A stretch of 64,000 nt of DNA from Paraconexibacter antarcticus (GTDB lineage Bacteria; Actinomycetota; Thermoleophilia; Solirubrobacterales; Solirubrobacteraceae): positions 2,542,001 to 2,606,000 of the forward strand of contig NZ_CP098502.1 in NCBI RefSeq assembly GCF_024220175.1, given 5' to 3'. This document shows positions 1-7,766 of the stretch, in pieces. Each line of letters begins with the position of its first letter. Within the stretch, counting starts at the first letter, position 1. The notes below the pieces were generated by a model, which searched no databases, had not been told where the DNA came from, and saw only the letters and a program-made list of their open reading frames with translations. The translations under genes and the position numbers were made by a program.

Positions 1-571
1 CGCGGCTCGCGGCCGTGCCCTCGCCGCCCTCCTGCGGGACGACGACGATGAAGACCTGGCGCGAGTCGCCGGCCGCCTTCTCCTTCAGCTGGTCGAGCAG
101 CGCGTCCCCGGACGCGGTCCGGTTCGCGACGACGAGCGTGATGTCGAAGGCGATGCCCTCGGAGTCGATGTCCGTGACGACGTGGGTGACGGGGAGGCCG
201 GAGGCGTCCTCGATGCGCTCGACGAGGTCGCGTCGCATCCACCCCGAGCTCGCCGCGGGCCTCGTCGAGATGACGATCTCGTCGGGGTGGTACTCGCGGA
301 CGGCGTCCATCGTCGCGCTGTACGGGTCCGGGTCGCCGACCTCGCCGATCGCGTCGATGCCCTCGCCCCGGAGGAAGGTCCGCGCGAGGTCGACGCGCAC
401 GCGCGCCGCGTCGTACACGGCGTCGTCGTAGATGACGTTGCCGTGCGTCGGCTGGGTCCGCGGCACGCAGATGATCAGCCGGGCCTGGCCTCCACCGGCC
501 TTCTCCTTGATCGTGTCGATGAGGTGCTTGCCGCCGATGGTCTCGTTGGCGACGGCGAGGATGGTCTTCAC
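1..571 (-). CDS. UspA-like universal stress family protein (partial)
   Basis: The frame is open to the window edge, so the C-terminus is missing. I chose the GTG at 569-571 because an AGGAG lies eight bases upstream. The visible product starts MKTILAVANE and runs through ARLIICVPR and PDEIVISTRPA. It then shows a second beta-strand-rich half starting FDITLVVANRTASGDALLDQ, which resembles the first strand, so it may be a tandem two-domain protein. The alternating hydrophobic strands and the late ST-rich turn suit the UspA alpha/beta fold; this is a fold-level guess with no decisive catalytic motif. It lies just downstream of the caa3 oxidase genes on the same strand (48-bp gap) and may be cotranscribed with them. 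Confidence 0.6.
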   Translation of the reverse strand, partial: MKTILAVANETIGGKHLIDTIKEKAGGGQARLIICVPRTQPTHGNVIYDDAVYDAARVRVDLARTFLRGEGIDAIGEVGDPDPYSATMDAVREYHPDEIVISTRPAASSGWMRRDLVERIEDASGLPVTHVVTDIDSEGIAFDITLVVANRTASGDALLDQLKEKAAGDSRQVFIVVVPQEGGEGTAASR

Positions 572-619
572 GGTGGGCTGCTCCTGGGGTTCTTGCGGGT
601 GGGGCGTGTCGGGCCGGGG

Positions 620-2524
620 CTAGTCGCGCGCCGGCGACGACGTGGTCGCGGGGGTGGTGCGGGCCGTGACCGGTGGCGGCGTGTCGGCGAACACGCCGTG
701 CACCGCGCCCGGGATGCCGTACTCGTAGGGGCCGCCGACGACGGTCGGGATCGTGTCGAAGTTGAACACGGGGGGCGGGGAGCTGACCTGCCACTCGAGG
801 GTGAGCGCCCGCCAGGGGTTGCCCACCGCCCGCGGGCCGCCGCGCCACGACGAGATCATGTTGTAGGCGAACACGAGCGTGCTGAGGCCGAGGCCGAAGG
901 ACGCGATCGAGATCGCGAGGTTCCAGCCGGCGTACTGGTCGGCGTAGTCCGCGACACGCCGGGGCATGCCCTCGACGCCGATGAGGTGCATCGGGGCGAA
1001 CGTCGCGTTGAAGAACACGAACGTGAGCCAGAAGTGGATCTTGCCAAGCTTCTCGTCGTACATCCGGCCCGTCATCTTCGGGAACCAGTAGTAGGTCCCG
1101 GCGAAGATCGTGAAGAGCGATCCGCCGAAGAGGACGTAGTGGATGTGGGCGACGATGAAGTACGTGTCGCTCACGTGGATCGTGATGGGGATCATCGCGA
1201 GCATCACGCCGGAGATGCCGCCGCACGTGAACATCGTGAGGAACCCGAGCGCGAAGAGCATGGGCGTGTCGAGCTTCAGCACGCCGCGCCAGAGCGTCGC
1301 GAGCCAGCTGAAGATCTTGATGCCGGTCGGGACGGCGATGATCGCCGTCGTGATCATCATCGGCACGCGGATCCACGTCTGCATGCCGGACACGAACATA
1401 TGGTGGGCCCAGACGGTGAAGCCGAGCACGACGATGGCCAGCAGCGAGAAGGCCATCATGCGGTAGCCGAAGACCGGCTTGCGCGACTTCACGGCGAGGA
1501 CCTCGCTGATGATGCCGAAGCCGGGCAGCATCATGATGTACACCGCGGGGTGCGAGTAGAACCAGAAGACGTGCTGGTACATCAGCACGTCACCGCCCTG
1601 GCCGTTGTCGAAGAAGTTGAAGCCGAGCGCGCGGTCCAGCAGGACGAAGAACTGCGACGCGGCGATGAACGGCGTCGCGATGACGACGAGCAGCGACGTC
1701 GCGAAGTTCGCCCACACGAGCAGCGGCATGCGGAAGAACGACATGCCCGGTGCCCGCATGGTGATGATCGTGACGAGGAAGTTCAGCGCCGTCGCGATCG
1801 ACGAGGCCCCGGCGAACTGCACGCCGATGGTGAAGAACACCTGGCCTATGGGCGCCGACGAGGAGAGCGGCGCGTACGCCGTCCAGCCGGACGCGAACGA
1901 CCCACCGGGGGCGAAGAACGAGCCGAGCATCATCACGCCGGCGATCGGGAGCATCCAGAACGACAGGGCGTTCAGGCGGGGGAACGCCATGTCCGGCGCG
2001 CCGATCATGAGCGGCAGGACGAAGTTTGCGAGCCCCGCGAACACGGGGATGATGAAGAGGAAGATGAGCAGCGACGCGTGGACGCTGAAGACGCCGTTGT
2101 ACGTGTTCGCGTCGAGGAACTGGCGCCCCGGCTGGGCGAGCTCGGCGCGGATGAGCATCGCGAAGAGGCCGCCCACGAAGAGGAAGAAGAACGAGTGGAC
2201 GACGTACTGGACCCCGATGACCTTGTGGTCGGTGTTGGGGTAGAAGTAGCTCTTCCAGCTCTTCGCGCCGTGGCCCGAGTGGTCCTCGGGACGGGTCGGG
2301 CGACCCGACATCCAGTAGCCCCAGTAGTCGAACAGGCCCAGCCCGACCATGAAGAAGAACGGGGTCGCGATGAGCGCGATCTGGAGGACCGCCTCGCCGT
2401 CGAGGTACGGGTCGTACCCAAAGAGCGCGCGGGCGCCGATGGAGAGGCCGTACGAGAAGGCGATCCCGAACACGATCGCGGTGATCGCGCGGGTCCAACC
2501 GGGCTGTCGAACTGCTGCGGTCAT
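620..2524 (-). CDS. ctaD: Cytochrome c oxidase subunit I, A2 type (caa3)
   Basis: Catalytic subunit of a heme-copper terminal oxidase in the cytoplasmic membrane, which reduces oxygen to water and pumps protons. At 634 aa it is about 90 residues longer than usual, with two extra N-terminal membrane helices before the core (the core begins near FYPNTDHKVIGVQY). The CuB/heme segment reads FWFYSHPAVYIMMLPGFG. The YSHPxV signature replaces the glutamate-bearing GHPEV motif, and this is the published hallmark of A2-type oxidases such as those of Rhodothermus and Thermus. WAHHMFVSGM (CuB histidines) and HIHYVLFGGS (heme ligands) are present. The start is 10 bp downstream of the subunit II stop, so the two are cotranscribed. 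The 567-aa subunit I at 7767-9470 carries the A1 motif instead. Confidence 0.95.
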   Translation of the reverse strand: MTAAVRQPGWTRAITAIVFGIAFSYGLSIGARALFGYDPYLDGEAVLQIALIATPFFFMVGLGLFDYWGYWMSGRPTRPEDHSGHGAKSWKSYFYPNTDHKVIGVQYVVHSFFFLFVGGLFAMLIRAELAQPGRQFLDANTYNGVFSVHASLLIFLFIIPVFAGLANFVLPLMIGAPDMAFPRLNALSFWMLPIAGVMMLGSFFAPGGSFASGWTAYAPLSSSAPIGQVFFTIGVQFAGASSIATALNFLVTIITMRAPGMSFFRMPLLVWANFATSLLVVIATPFIAASQFFVLLDRALGFNFFDNGQGGDVLMYQHVFWFYSHPAVYIMMLPGFGIISEVLAVKSRKPVFGYRMMAFSLLAIVVLGFTVWAHHMFVSGMQTWIRVPMMITTAIIAVPTGIKIFSWLATLWRGVLKLDTPMLFALGFLTMFTCGGISGVMLAMIPITIHVSDTYFIVAHIHYVLFGGSLFTIFAGTYYWFPKMTGRMYDEKLGKIHFWLTFVFFNATFAPMHLIGVEGMPRRVADYADQYAGWNLAISIASFGLGLSTLVFAYNMISSWRGGPRAVGNPWRALTLEWQVSSPPPVFNFDTIPTVVGGPYEYGIPGAVHGVFADTPPPVTARTTPATTSSPARD

Positions 2525-2534
2525 GGGGCCTTCC

Positions 2535-3617
2535 TCACTTCTTCTGGTTCTTCAGGAGGTACTGGACGAGCGCGTCGATCTCGGCGGGCTTGAGCGTCTG
2601 CGCGAAGTTCGGTGGCATGACGTTCGGCGGGTAGCCCTTCGTGATGACGGCCTGGGGGTTCACGATCGACTGCTTGATCTGGGCGGCGGACTGGCCGGCG
2701 AGCGCGGTGTCGAGGTCGGGACCGATCCCGCCGGCCGGGGTGCCCGCGGCGGTGAGCTGGTGGCAGCTGCCGCAGGCGGTCGAGTTGCCGTTGCCCTTGG
2801 TGAAGAGCGTCTTGGCGTCGATCGCCGCGGTGGCCGCGCCGCCGCCCGCCGCCGCGCCGCCGCCGGCCGGCTGGGACTGCTTCGTCAGCCAGGCCTTGAA
2901 CTTCGCGGGCGGCAGGACGTAGGCGGTCTGGCGCATGACCGCGTGGCCGAGGCCGCAGAGCTCGGCGCAGACGACCGGGTAGCTGCCCTCGCGGATCGGC
3001 GTGATGCGGTAGCTCGTCGTGATCCCGGGGACCGCGTCGATCTTCATCCGCATCGCGGGGATCCAGAAGTCGTGGATGACGTCCTTGGAGTGGACGTTGA
3101 ACTTCACCGACTGGTGGTTCGGCAGGTACAGGCGCGTCGTGTTGACCGGCTTGCCGTCGACGCCGGTGTACTTGAACGTCCAGGCGAACTGCTGGCCGTA
3201 GACGTCGACCTTGAGCTCCTGGGCGGCGTTCGCCGGGGCCGCCTCGATGTCGCTGAGGACCGTGGCGGAGTAGCCGACGAGCACGAAGATGATGAGCGAC
3301 GGGACCGTCGTCCAGATGATCTCGAGCTTCGTGCTGCCGTGGATGTTCGGGCCGTCGAGCTTCTCCTCACCCGGCCGCTGGCGGAACTCCTTCACCGCGA
3401 ACAGCACCACCACCACGACGAGCACGAAGACCGGCACCGCGAAGATAAGCATGAGGTTCCACAGGTCGTCGATCTTCTTCGACTGGGTGGACCCCTGCAC
3501 GGGGAACCAGTTGATGGCCAGCCCGAGGGCGATGCCGATCGCCGACGCGATCACTCCCACCACGACCATCTGCACGATGGTGCGGGGGTTTGTCTTTGCG
3601 CGTGGGTCGACCGCCAT
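2535..3617 (-). CDS. ctaC: Cytochrome c oxidase subunit II with fused cytochrome c (caa3)
   Basis: Electron-entry subunit of the caa3 oxidase. Two N-terminal membrane helices (about residues 15-38 and 53-75, with a third hydrophobic stretch near 101-120) precede a cupredoxin domain. Its CuA ligands are visible as H182 and the CAELCGLGHAVM block (C217, C221, H225, M228). A Gly/Ala-rich linker at about 250-265 leads into a class I cytochrome c domain with the heme motif CGSCH at 282-286 and a late methionine ligand in NVMPPNF. Its 360 aa length fits a subunit II-cytochrome c fusion. It is first in the operon with the A2-type subunit I. No subunit III follows, so that subunit must be encoded elsewhere. 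Confidence 0.95.
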   Translation of the reverse strand: MAVDPRAKTNPRTIVQMVVVGVIASAIGIALGLAINWFPVQGSTQSKKIDDLWNLMLIFAVPVFVLVVVVVLFAVKEFRQRPGEEKLDGPNIHGSTKLEIIWTTVPSLIIFVLVGYSATVLSDIEAAPANAAQELKVDVYGQQFAWTFKYTGVDGKPVNTTRLYLPNHQSVKFNVHSKDVIHDFWIPAMRMKIDAVPGITTSYRITPIREGSYPVVCAELCGLGHAVMRQTAYVLPPAKFKAWLTKQSQPAGGGAAAGGGAATAAIDAKTLFTKGNGNSTACGSCHQLTAAGTPAGGIGPDLDTALAGQSAAQIKQSIVNPQAVITKGYPPNVMPPNFAQTLKPAEIDALVQYLLKNQKK

Positions 3618-3787
3618 GGGGCGACCCTATCCGCACCCGATGACGGAGACAACGCCCGACGTCACCCTTCCGCGAACGGGCGCAGCGGCGCTGCGCGAGC
3701 ACCGCGACCGCAGCGCACGAAGCGGCCGGATGCAGTATGGCCCGGGTGCGCCCCCGCGTGTGCGGGCGCGCGCGAGGCCGGGCGGAG

Positions 3788-4171
3788 CTAGGCCGCGGCG
3801 ACGGACAGGTCGTCGGCGGCCGGCGCGCGGCGGCCGGCGCGGTAGTCCGACGGGGCGACGCCGTGGTGCCGGCGGAAGGCCTTGGCGAACTGCGCGGGCT
3901 GGCGGTACCCGACGCGGTGGGCGACCTCGCGGACCGTGAGCCCGCGGTTCTGGAGCATCTCGGCGGCCCGTTCCATGCGGACGGCGGCGAGATGCTCGCG
4001 GAAGGTCGTGTCGCCGATCTCCGCGTAGGCCCGCTGGAGCTGTCGGCGCGAGGACGCGACACGGCGCGCGATGTCGTCGAGCGCGAGGTCCGACGCGAAC
4101 TCGACCTCGACGATCGCGATGGCGTCGTCGAGGAGGCTCGTGCGGTGACGGATGGTGGCGGGACGATGCAT
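3788..4171 (-). CDS. AraC-family HTH transcriptional regulator (DNA-binding domain only)
   Basis: A 127-aa protein that is essentially a complete AraC/XylS double helix-turn-helix domain: DLALDDIARRVASSRRQLQRAY for the first HTH and LTVREVAHRVGYRQPAQFAKAFRRHHGVAPSDYR for the second, which carries the classical AraC signature. There is no ligand-binding domain, which makes it comparable to SoxS/MarA-like stand-alone regulators. I placed the start at MHRPATIRHR (4171), because the longer reading up to 4246 adds a non-homologous stretch. It is transcribed divergently from the CBS-domain gene and sits between that gene and the caa3 oxidase operon. Regulation of either neighbour is plausible but unproven. 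Confidence 0.85.
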   Translation of the reverse strand: MHRPATIRHRTSLLDDAIAIVEVEFASDLALDDIARRVASSRRQLQRAYAEIGDTTFREHLAAVRMERAAEMLQNRGLTVREVAHRVGYRQPAQFAKAFRRHHGVAPSDYRAGRRAPAADDLSVAAA

Positions 4172-4275
4172 GGTCGTAAGGGAGTGCGGAAGGTCTGGCA
4201 CAACTGGATGCATGGTCGGTGGGCAAAGGACCGCTAGTTGGCGCACAAACGCTCACCAGAGCGTAGCGCAGCACG

Positions 4276-4300
4276 CTACATTGAGGCATTCGATACAAAG
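4276..4300 (+). promoter_or_regulatory. Possible promoter of the CBS-domain gene
   Basis: This AT-rich island in the 142-bp divergent intergenic region contains GCTACATT (4276-4283) and GATACAAAGT (4292-4301), 13-37 bp upstream of the ATG. A very similar GCTACA...ATACAAAGT arrangement precedes thioredoxin reductase at 17727-17742. No clear -35 box is visible, so this is tentative. Confidence 0.3.
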
Positions 4301-4313
4301 TATGGGGGTAGCG

Positions 4314-4730
4314 ATGAAGGTCGTTGACGGCATGAGCACGCTGGTCCTGACGGTGGGGCCGGGCCACACCCTGCGCGAGGCCGCCCGGCTGATGGGCGAG
4401 CGGCGCGTCGGTGCGGCGGTGGTCATCGATCCCGACGGCGCGGGGCCGGGGATCCTGACCGAGCGGGACGTGCTCCTCTCGGTCGGCCGGGGCGAGAACC
4501 CGGACGACGAGGTCGTCGCGGACCACCTCACGACCGACATCGTCTTCGCGGCGCCCGACTGGTCGCTGGAGGAGGCCGCGGCGGCGATGGTCGAGGGCTC
4601 GTTCCGCCACCTCATCGTGCTCGACGGGGCGGAGATCGCGGGGATGCTGTCGGTGCGGGACGTCGTGCGGGTGTGGACGCGGGAGGGCGCCTCGTGCGAC
4701 GTTCCCGCGAGCGTGGGCCGCGCGGCCTGA
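4314..4730 (+). CDS. CBS-domain pair protein
   Basis: A 138-aa protein made of two tandem CBS motifs that should fold as one Bateman module and bind adenosine nucleotides. The first CBS spans MSTLVLTVGPGHTLREAARL to GILTERDVLLSVGRG, and the second TTDIVFAAPDWSLEEAAAAM to GMLSVRDVVRVWTREG. The ILTERD and LSVRDV ends are the characteristic final beta-alpha units. I took the ATG at 4314, which follows a GGGGGTA Shine-Dalgarno-like sequence; the upstream in-frame extension to 4152 overlaps the divergent AraC gene and looks non-coding. Stand-alone CBS proteins often act as energy or redox sensors, but no partner is evident here. Confidence 0.88.
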   Translation: MKVVDGMSTLVLTVGPGHTLREAARLMGERRVGAAVVIDPDGAGPGILTERDVLLSVGRGENPDDEVVADHLTTDIVFAAPDWSLEEAAAAMVEGSFRHLIVLDGAEIAGMLSVRDVVRVWTREGASCDVPASVGRAA

Positions 4731-4777
4731 GGCGCCCGACCAGCTCCGCCCGCGCGTCCCACCGGCCGGCCCTGCCC

Positions 4778-4830
4778 GCGCAGCGTGCGGTCCCGTGGGG
4801 GAATGGCCCCTACCGGACCGCACGCTGCGC
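4778..4830. terminator. Bidirectional hairpin terminator
   Basis: A perfect 16-bp inverted repeat (GCGCAGCGTGCGGTCC at 4778-4793 and its complement at 4815-4830) lies between the convergent CBS and thiolase genes. The 21-nt loop can itself pair (GGGG with CCCC). It has no U tract in either direction, as is usual in GC-rich actinobacteria. Confidence 0.8.
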
Positions 4831-4855
4831 AGGGGGTGGCCGCGTGCGGCCGGGC

Positions 4856-6361
4856 TCAGCCCGCGACGGTGAAGCCCGAGGCGCCGTCGAGGTCGACGGT
4901 GCGCTCGAGCGGGTCGCCGGCGAGCAGGAACGCCTCGACGGTCGCGGGGTCGTGCGTGGAGGCGAGGCCCCGCCGGCCGTCGGCGTCGAGCACGCTGACG
5001 ATCGCCATCGTCGGCTCGCCGCCGTGGCCGTACATCGCCGTGTATGTCTCGACCGCGGCGCCGCCGATCGGGGCGGCCGTCAGCTCGCGACGGGGGAGCG
5101 CGTCGACCTCCTGCTGCACGTCGACGGCGGCGAACGGGCGCGCCGGCGGGTCGCTCGACAGGATCGCGGCGCCGTGCTTCGTGAGGTACCAGCCGACCGC
5201 GGTCGCGAGGCCGTGCTCGCCCGTGCGCCCGCGCAGGCGGCCGACGAGGGTCGCCAGGCTGTGCACGACGTACGCGTTGGCGGGCCCTCCGGCGAACGTG
5301 AGGCCGCCGGTCACCGTCGGGGCACGCGCCGGGTCCTCGAGGTCGACCCCGAGCTCGCGGGCGGCGACCTGGACGGCCGACGGGAAGCACGAGTAGAGGT
5401 CGAGGTGGTCGATGTCGCCGATCTCCAGGCCGGCGTGACCGAGGGCGGCGGCGCCGACGGCCGCGATCGCCGGCGAGCGGTCCAGGCGGTCGCGCTCGCC
5501 GACGAACCAGTGGTCGTGGGCGCCCGCCGTCGCGGTGACGTACACCCAGTGCTCCTCGGGGACCCCGGCGTCACGGGCGGCCTGGACCGAGCAGAGCACG
5601 AGCGCGGCCGCCTGGTCGACCTGGATGTTCGCGTTCATGAGCTTCGTGTACGGCGCCGAGACCTGCCGGTTGGCGGGGGACGGGTGGGCGATCGCGTCCG
5701 CGTCCGGGGCGTCGCGCGTCCACGCGAACGGGTTGTCCGCCGCGACGGCGGCGAAGCGGGCCCAGAGGCGGCCCAGATGCTCCTGATGGGCCTCGGGGGT
5801 GCGGCCGGCCTCGCGGCGCAGGGCCTGCTCGAAGAGCGGGTAGTAGAAGATCGGCGCGAGGAGGTCGGCCGCCGTCTCGACCGCGTGGCTCGCGTCGCGG
5901 TCCTGCCCGACGATGCGCGTCGGCGCCGTGCCCTTCGGCTGGGTCGGCCAGCCCGTCTCGGTGCCCGTCTTCACCGCCTGCATGAACGGCGTCATGGCCT
6001 CGCCGCCGGTGATGATCGCGACGTCCAGGTCGCCCGCGAGGACGTCGGCCGCCAGGGCGCCGAGCAGCGCGACCGGCCCGTTGCCGCCGCGGGCGCTGAG
6101 GACGGTCTCGCGGGGCGTCAGCCCCAGGGTGGCGGCGACCGCGGCCGCCGGGTCCGGCACGGGCCAGGAGAAGAGATCGACGACGGCGACGGCGTCGGCC
6201 CGGGCGGCGAGGGCCGGCCCGGCGTCACCCGCATCGGCGAGCGCGGCGCGGACGGCGCCGGCGAGCAGGTCGAGCGTGGAGGGGACGTCGCCCGCCTCCG
6301 TGCGGACCGAGAGCTGGCCGGCCCCGACGAGGACGGGGGTGCGCGGATCGAGCGATGACAT
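4856..6361 (-). CDS. Thiolase-family acetyl-CoA acetyltransferase
   Basis: A 501-aa member of the thiolase superfamily, closest in layout to the SCP-x/acetyl-CoA acetyltransferase-like proteins of actinobacteria. It has an N-terminal half beginning RTPVLVGAGQLSVRT, a nucleophile-region loop ARGGNGPVALLGALAADV, and a C-terminal domain with LDLYSCFPSAVQVAARELG. The usual Cys of the VCGSG-type motif is not obvious in the first half (the segment reads LSARGGNGPVAL). This is an atypical thiolase whose chemistry should not be assumed to be simple beta-ketothiolysis. A perfect palindrome just upstream of the ATG points to control by a TetR-type repressor, common for lipid or steroid catabolic genes. 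The gene sits alone between the terminator and the cox small-subunit genes. Confidence 0.82.
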   Translation of the reverse strand: MSSLDPRTPVLVGAGQLSVRTEAGDVPSTLDLLAGAVRAALADAGDAGPALAARADAVAVVDLFSWPVPDPAAAVAATLGLTPRETVLSARGGNGPVALLGALAADVLAGDLDVAIITGGEAMTPFMQAVKTGTETGWPTQPKGTAPTRIVGQDRDASHAVETAADLLAPIFYYPLFEQALRREAGRTPEAHQEHLGRLWARFAAVAADNPFAWTRDAPDADAIAHPSPANRQVSAPYTKLMNANIQVDQAAALVLCSVQAARDAGVPEEHWVYVTATAGAHDHWFVGERDRLDRSPAIAAVGAAALGHAGLEIGDIDHLDLYSCFPSAVQVAARELGVDLEDPARAPTVTGGLTFAGGPANAYVVHSLATLVGRLRGRTGEHGLATAVGWYLTKHGAAILSSDPPARPFAAVDVQQEVDALPRRELTAAPIGGAAVETYTAMYGHGGEPTMAIVSVLDADGRRGLASTHDPATVEAFLLAGDPLERTVDLDGASGFTVAG

Positions 6362-6372
6362 GCCCGGGTTGT

Positions 6373-6391
6373 AGCTGAAACCGGTTCAGCT
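6373..6391. promoter_or_regulatory. Palindromic operator upstream of the thiolase gene
   Basis: AGCTGAAACCGGTTCAGCT: seven-base arms AGCTGAA/TTCAGCT around ACCGG, ending 12 bp upstream of the thiolase start. The size and symmetry match TetR/AcrR-family operators. The regulator itself is not in the window. Confidence 0.6.
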
Positions 6392-6449
6392 TGCGGCGCG
6401 CCCGGCCCGGCGTGGGGCCGGATCCCGCGCGCCGCGACGGGCGCGGAGC

Positions 6450-6683
6450 CTAGTGCTCGCCGTGGGAGGTGGGCAGGGAGGCCATCTCCGCGCGGGCGTC
6501 CTTGATCCACGCGAACAGCACGCCGACGGTGAGGATCAGGCCACCGACGAGGAGGACCGTGAAGGTCGTGATGCCGACGAGCGCGCAGGTGATGCCGACA
6601 GTCAGCAGCAGCGGGTGGAGGGACCCACCGGGCAGGTGGATCTCCTCGCCGGCGGGGGGGACGGGCTTCTCGAGTGAGCTCAT
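6450..6683 (-). CDS. Small cox-cluster membrane protein (subunit IV / CtaF-like)
   Basis: A 77-aa protein with two membrane helices: LHPLLLTVGITCALVGI and TVLLVGGLILTVGVLFAWI, followed by a charged tail. The start MSSLEKPVPP at 6683 is chosen because the 36-aa gene upstream ends at 6689, leaving a normal 5-bp gap, whereas the longer reading would overlap it fully. It is the last gene of the A1-type oxidase cluster. Its size, topology and place fit the actinobacterial oxidase subunit IV (CtaF) class, but sequence identity to that family cannot be verified by eye. Confidence 0.72.
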   Translation of the reverse strand: MSSLEKPVPPAGEEIHLPGGSLHPLLLTVGITCALVGITTFTVLLVGGLILTVGVLFAWIKDARAEMASLPTSHGEH

Positions 6684-6688
6684 CTGGA

Positions 6689-6799
6689 TCAGGCGTTGTA
6701 GATGAGGGCGGCGACGAACGTCATGCCGAACATGAAGAAGCACACCGCGCCGACGATGAGGCCGGAGCGCACGTTCTTGCGAGCGAGTTGGCGGTCCAT
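6689..6799 (-). CDS. 36-aa single-pass membrane protein in the cox operon
   Basis: A very short gene between heme O synthase and the CtaF-like gene. It is MDRQLARKNVRSGLIVGAVC at the N-terminus and continues FFMFGMTFVAALIYNA. A basic cytoplasmic stretch precedes one hydrophobic helix of about 22 residues, which is the make-up of the small accessory subunits of bacterial aa3 oxidases. Its ATG lies 26 bp downstream of the ctaB stop, behind an AGGAACCTGACACC leader. Such peptides are often missed by gene callers; the operon position supports its being real. Confidence 0.6.
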   Translation of the reverse strand: MDRQLARKNVRSGLIVGAVCFFMFGMTFVAALIYNA

Positions 6800-6824
6800 G
6801 GTGTCAGGTTCCTTTTGCTGTCGG

Positions 6825-7724
6825 TCAGAGCTTCGCATCGGCGACCATCGAGACGAACAACGCCGCCAGGTACGCGAGGGAGAAGAGGTAGAGCTTGAGC
6901 GCGGCGGCCCGATCGGCGTCGCGGTACAGCTTGACGGCCCCGCCGATGAACGCCAGGCCGAGGCCGAGCGAGGCGACGAGGTAGATCGTGCCGAACCCGC
7001 CCGCGCAGTACGGGAGCTGGGTCACCGCGTACAGCAGGACGCTGTAGAGCAGGATCTGGCGACGCGTCTCCTGCTCACCGCGGACGACGGGGAGCATCGG
7101 CACCCCGACCTTCGCGTACTCGTCCTTCATGAGGATCGAGAGGGCCCAGAAGTGCGGAGGCGTCCAGAAGAAGACGATCGCGAAGAGGTAGACGGCAATC
7201 CAGCTGACGCTGCCGGTGACGGCGGCCCAGCCGACGAGCGGGGGGACGGCCCCGGCGGCACCGCCGATGACGATGTTCTGCACGGTGCGGCGCTTGAGCC
7301 ACATCGTGTAGACGCCGACGTAGCCCACGAAGCCCGAGAACGAGAGCGACGCCGCGAGGACGTTGATCGTCAGCGACATGAGGACGAACGACGCGATCGC
7401 GAGCCCGATGCCGAAGGTCAGCGCCGCCCGCGGGGAGACGCGGCCCGAGGGGACGGGGCGGTCCGCGGTGCGGGCCATCTGCAGGTCGATGTCGCGGTCG
7501 TACCAGTGGTTGACCGCGCCGGCGCCGCCCGCCGACAGGTACCCGCCGAGGCAGGTCAGCAGGATGAGCCCGACCGACGGGGTGCCGGCCACGAGCATCG
7601 TCGTGACCGTCGTCAGCAGCAGCAGCGACTGGACCTTGGGCTTGGTCAGGTCCAGGTAGTCCGCGAAGACCTGTCGGGCACCGGTCCGGATGACCGGTGC
7701 CGTCGTGACGGTGGATGCCTCCAT
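6825..7724 (-). CDS. ctaB: Protoheme IX farnesyltransferase (heme O synthase)
   Basis: A 299-aa integral membrane prenyltransferase of the UbiA superfamily that adds farnesyl to heme B to make heme O, the precursor of the heme A used by the neighbouring oxidases. The key Asp-rich motif appears as NHWYDRDIDLQMARTADRPV (the family has NxxxDxxxD). The second conserved region reads YTMWLKRRTVQNIVIGGAAG followed by AVPPLVGWAA. About nine hydrophobic helices are visible. It lies 42 bp downstream of the A1-type subunit I on the same strand, and the cluster order ctaC-ctaD-ctaB is typical. No ctaA (heme A synthase) is seen in the window. Confidence 0.96.
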   Translation of the reverse strand: MEASTVTTAPVIRTGARQVFADYLDLTKPKVQSLLLLTTVTTMLVAGTPSVGLILLTCLGGYLSAGGAGAVNHWYDRDIDLQMARTADRPVPSGRVSPRAALTFGIGLAIASFVLMSLTINVLAASLSFSGFVGYVGVYTMWLKRRTVQNIVIGGAAGAVPPLVGWAAVTGSVSWIAVYLFAIVFFWTPPHFWALSILMKDEYAKVGVPMLPVVRGEQETRRQILLYSVLLYAVTQLPYCAGGFGTIYLVASLGLGLAFIGGAVKLYRDADRAAALKLYLFSLAYLAALFVSMVADAKL

Positions 7725-7766
7725 GGAGGACAGAGAGCCTAGACGGCCTCGGCGAGGGCTGCCGCC

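Noticed and set aside
182..2593. Long plus-strand open frame of about 800 codons over the caa3 genes
   Set aside because: It is the antisense shadow of ctaD/ctaC. Its product is an Arg/Glu/Asp/His-rich low-complexity string with no domains, as expected opposite GC-rich coding sequence.
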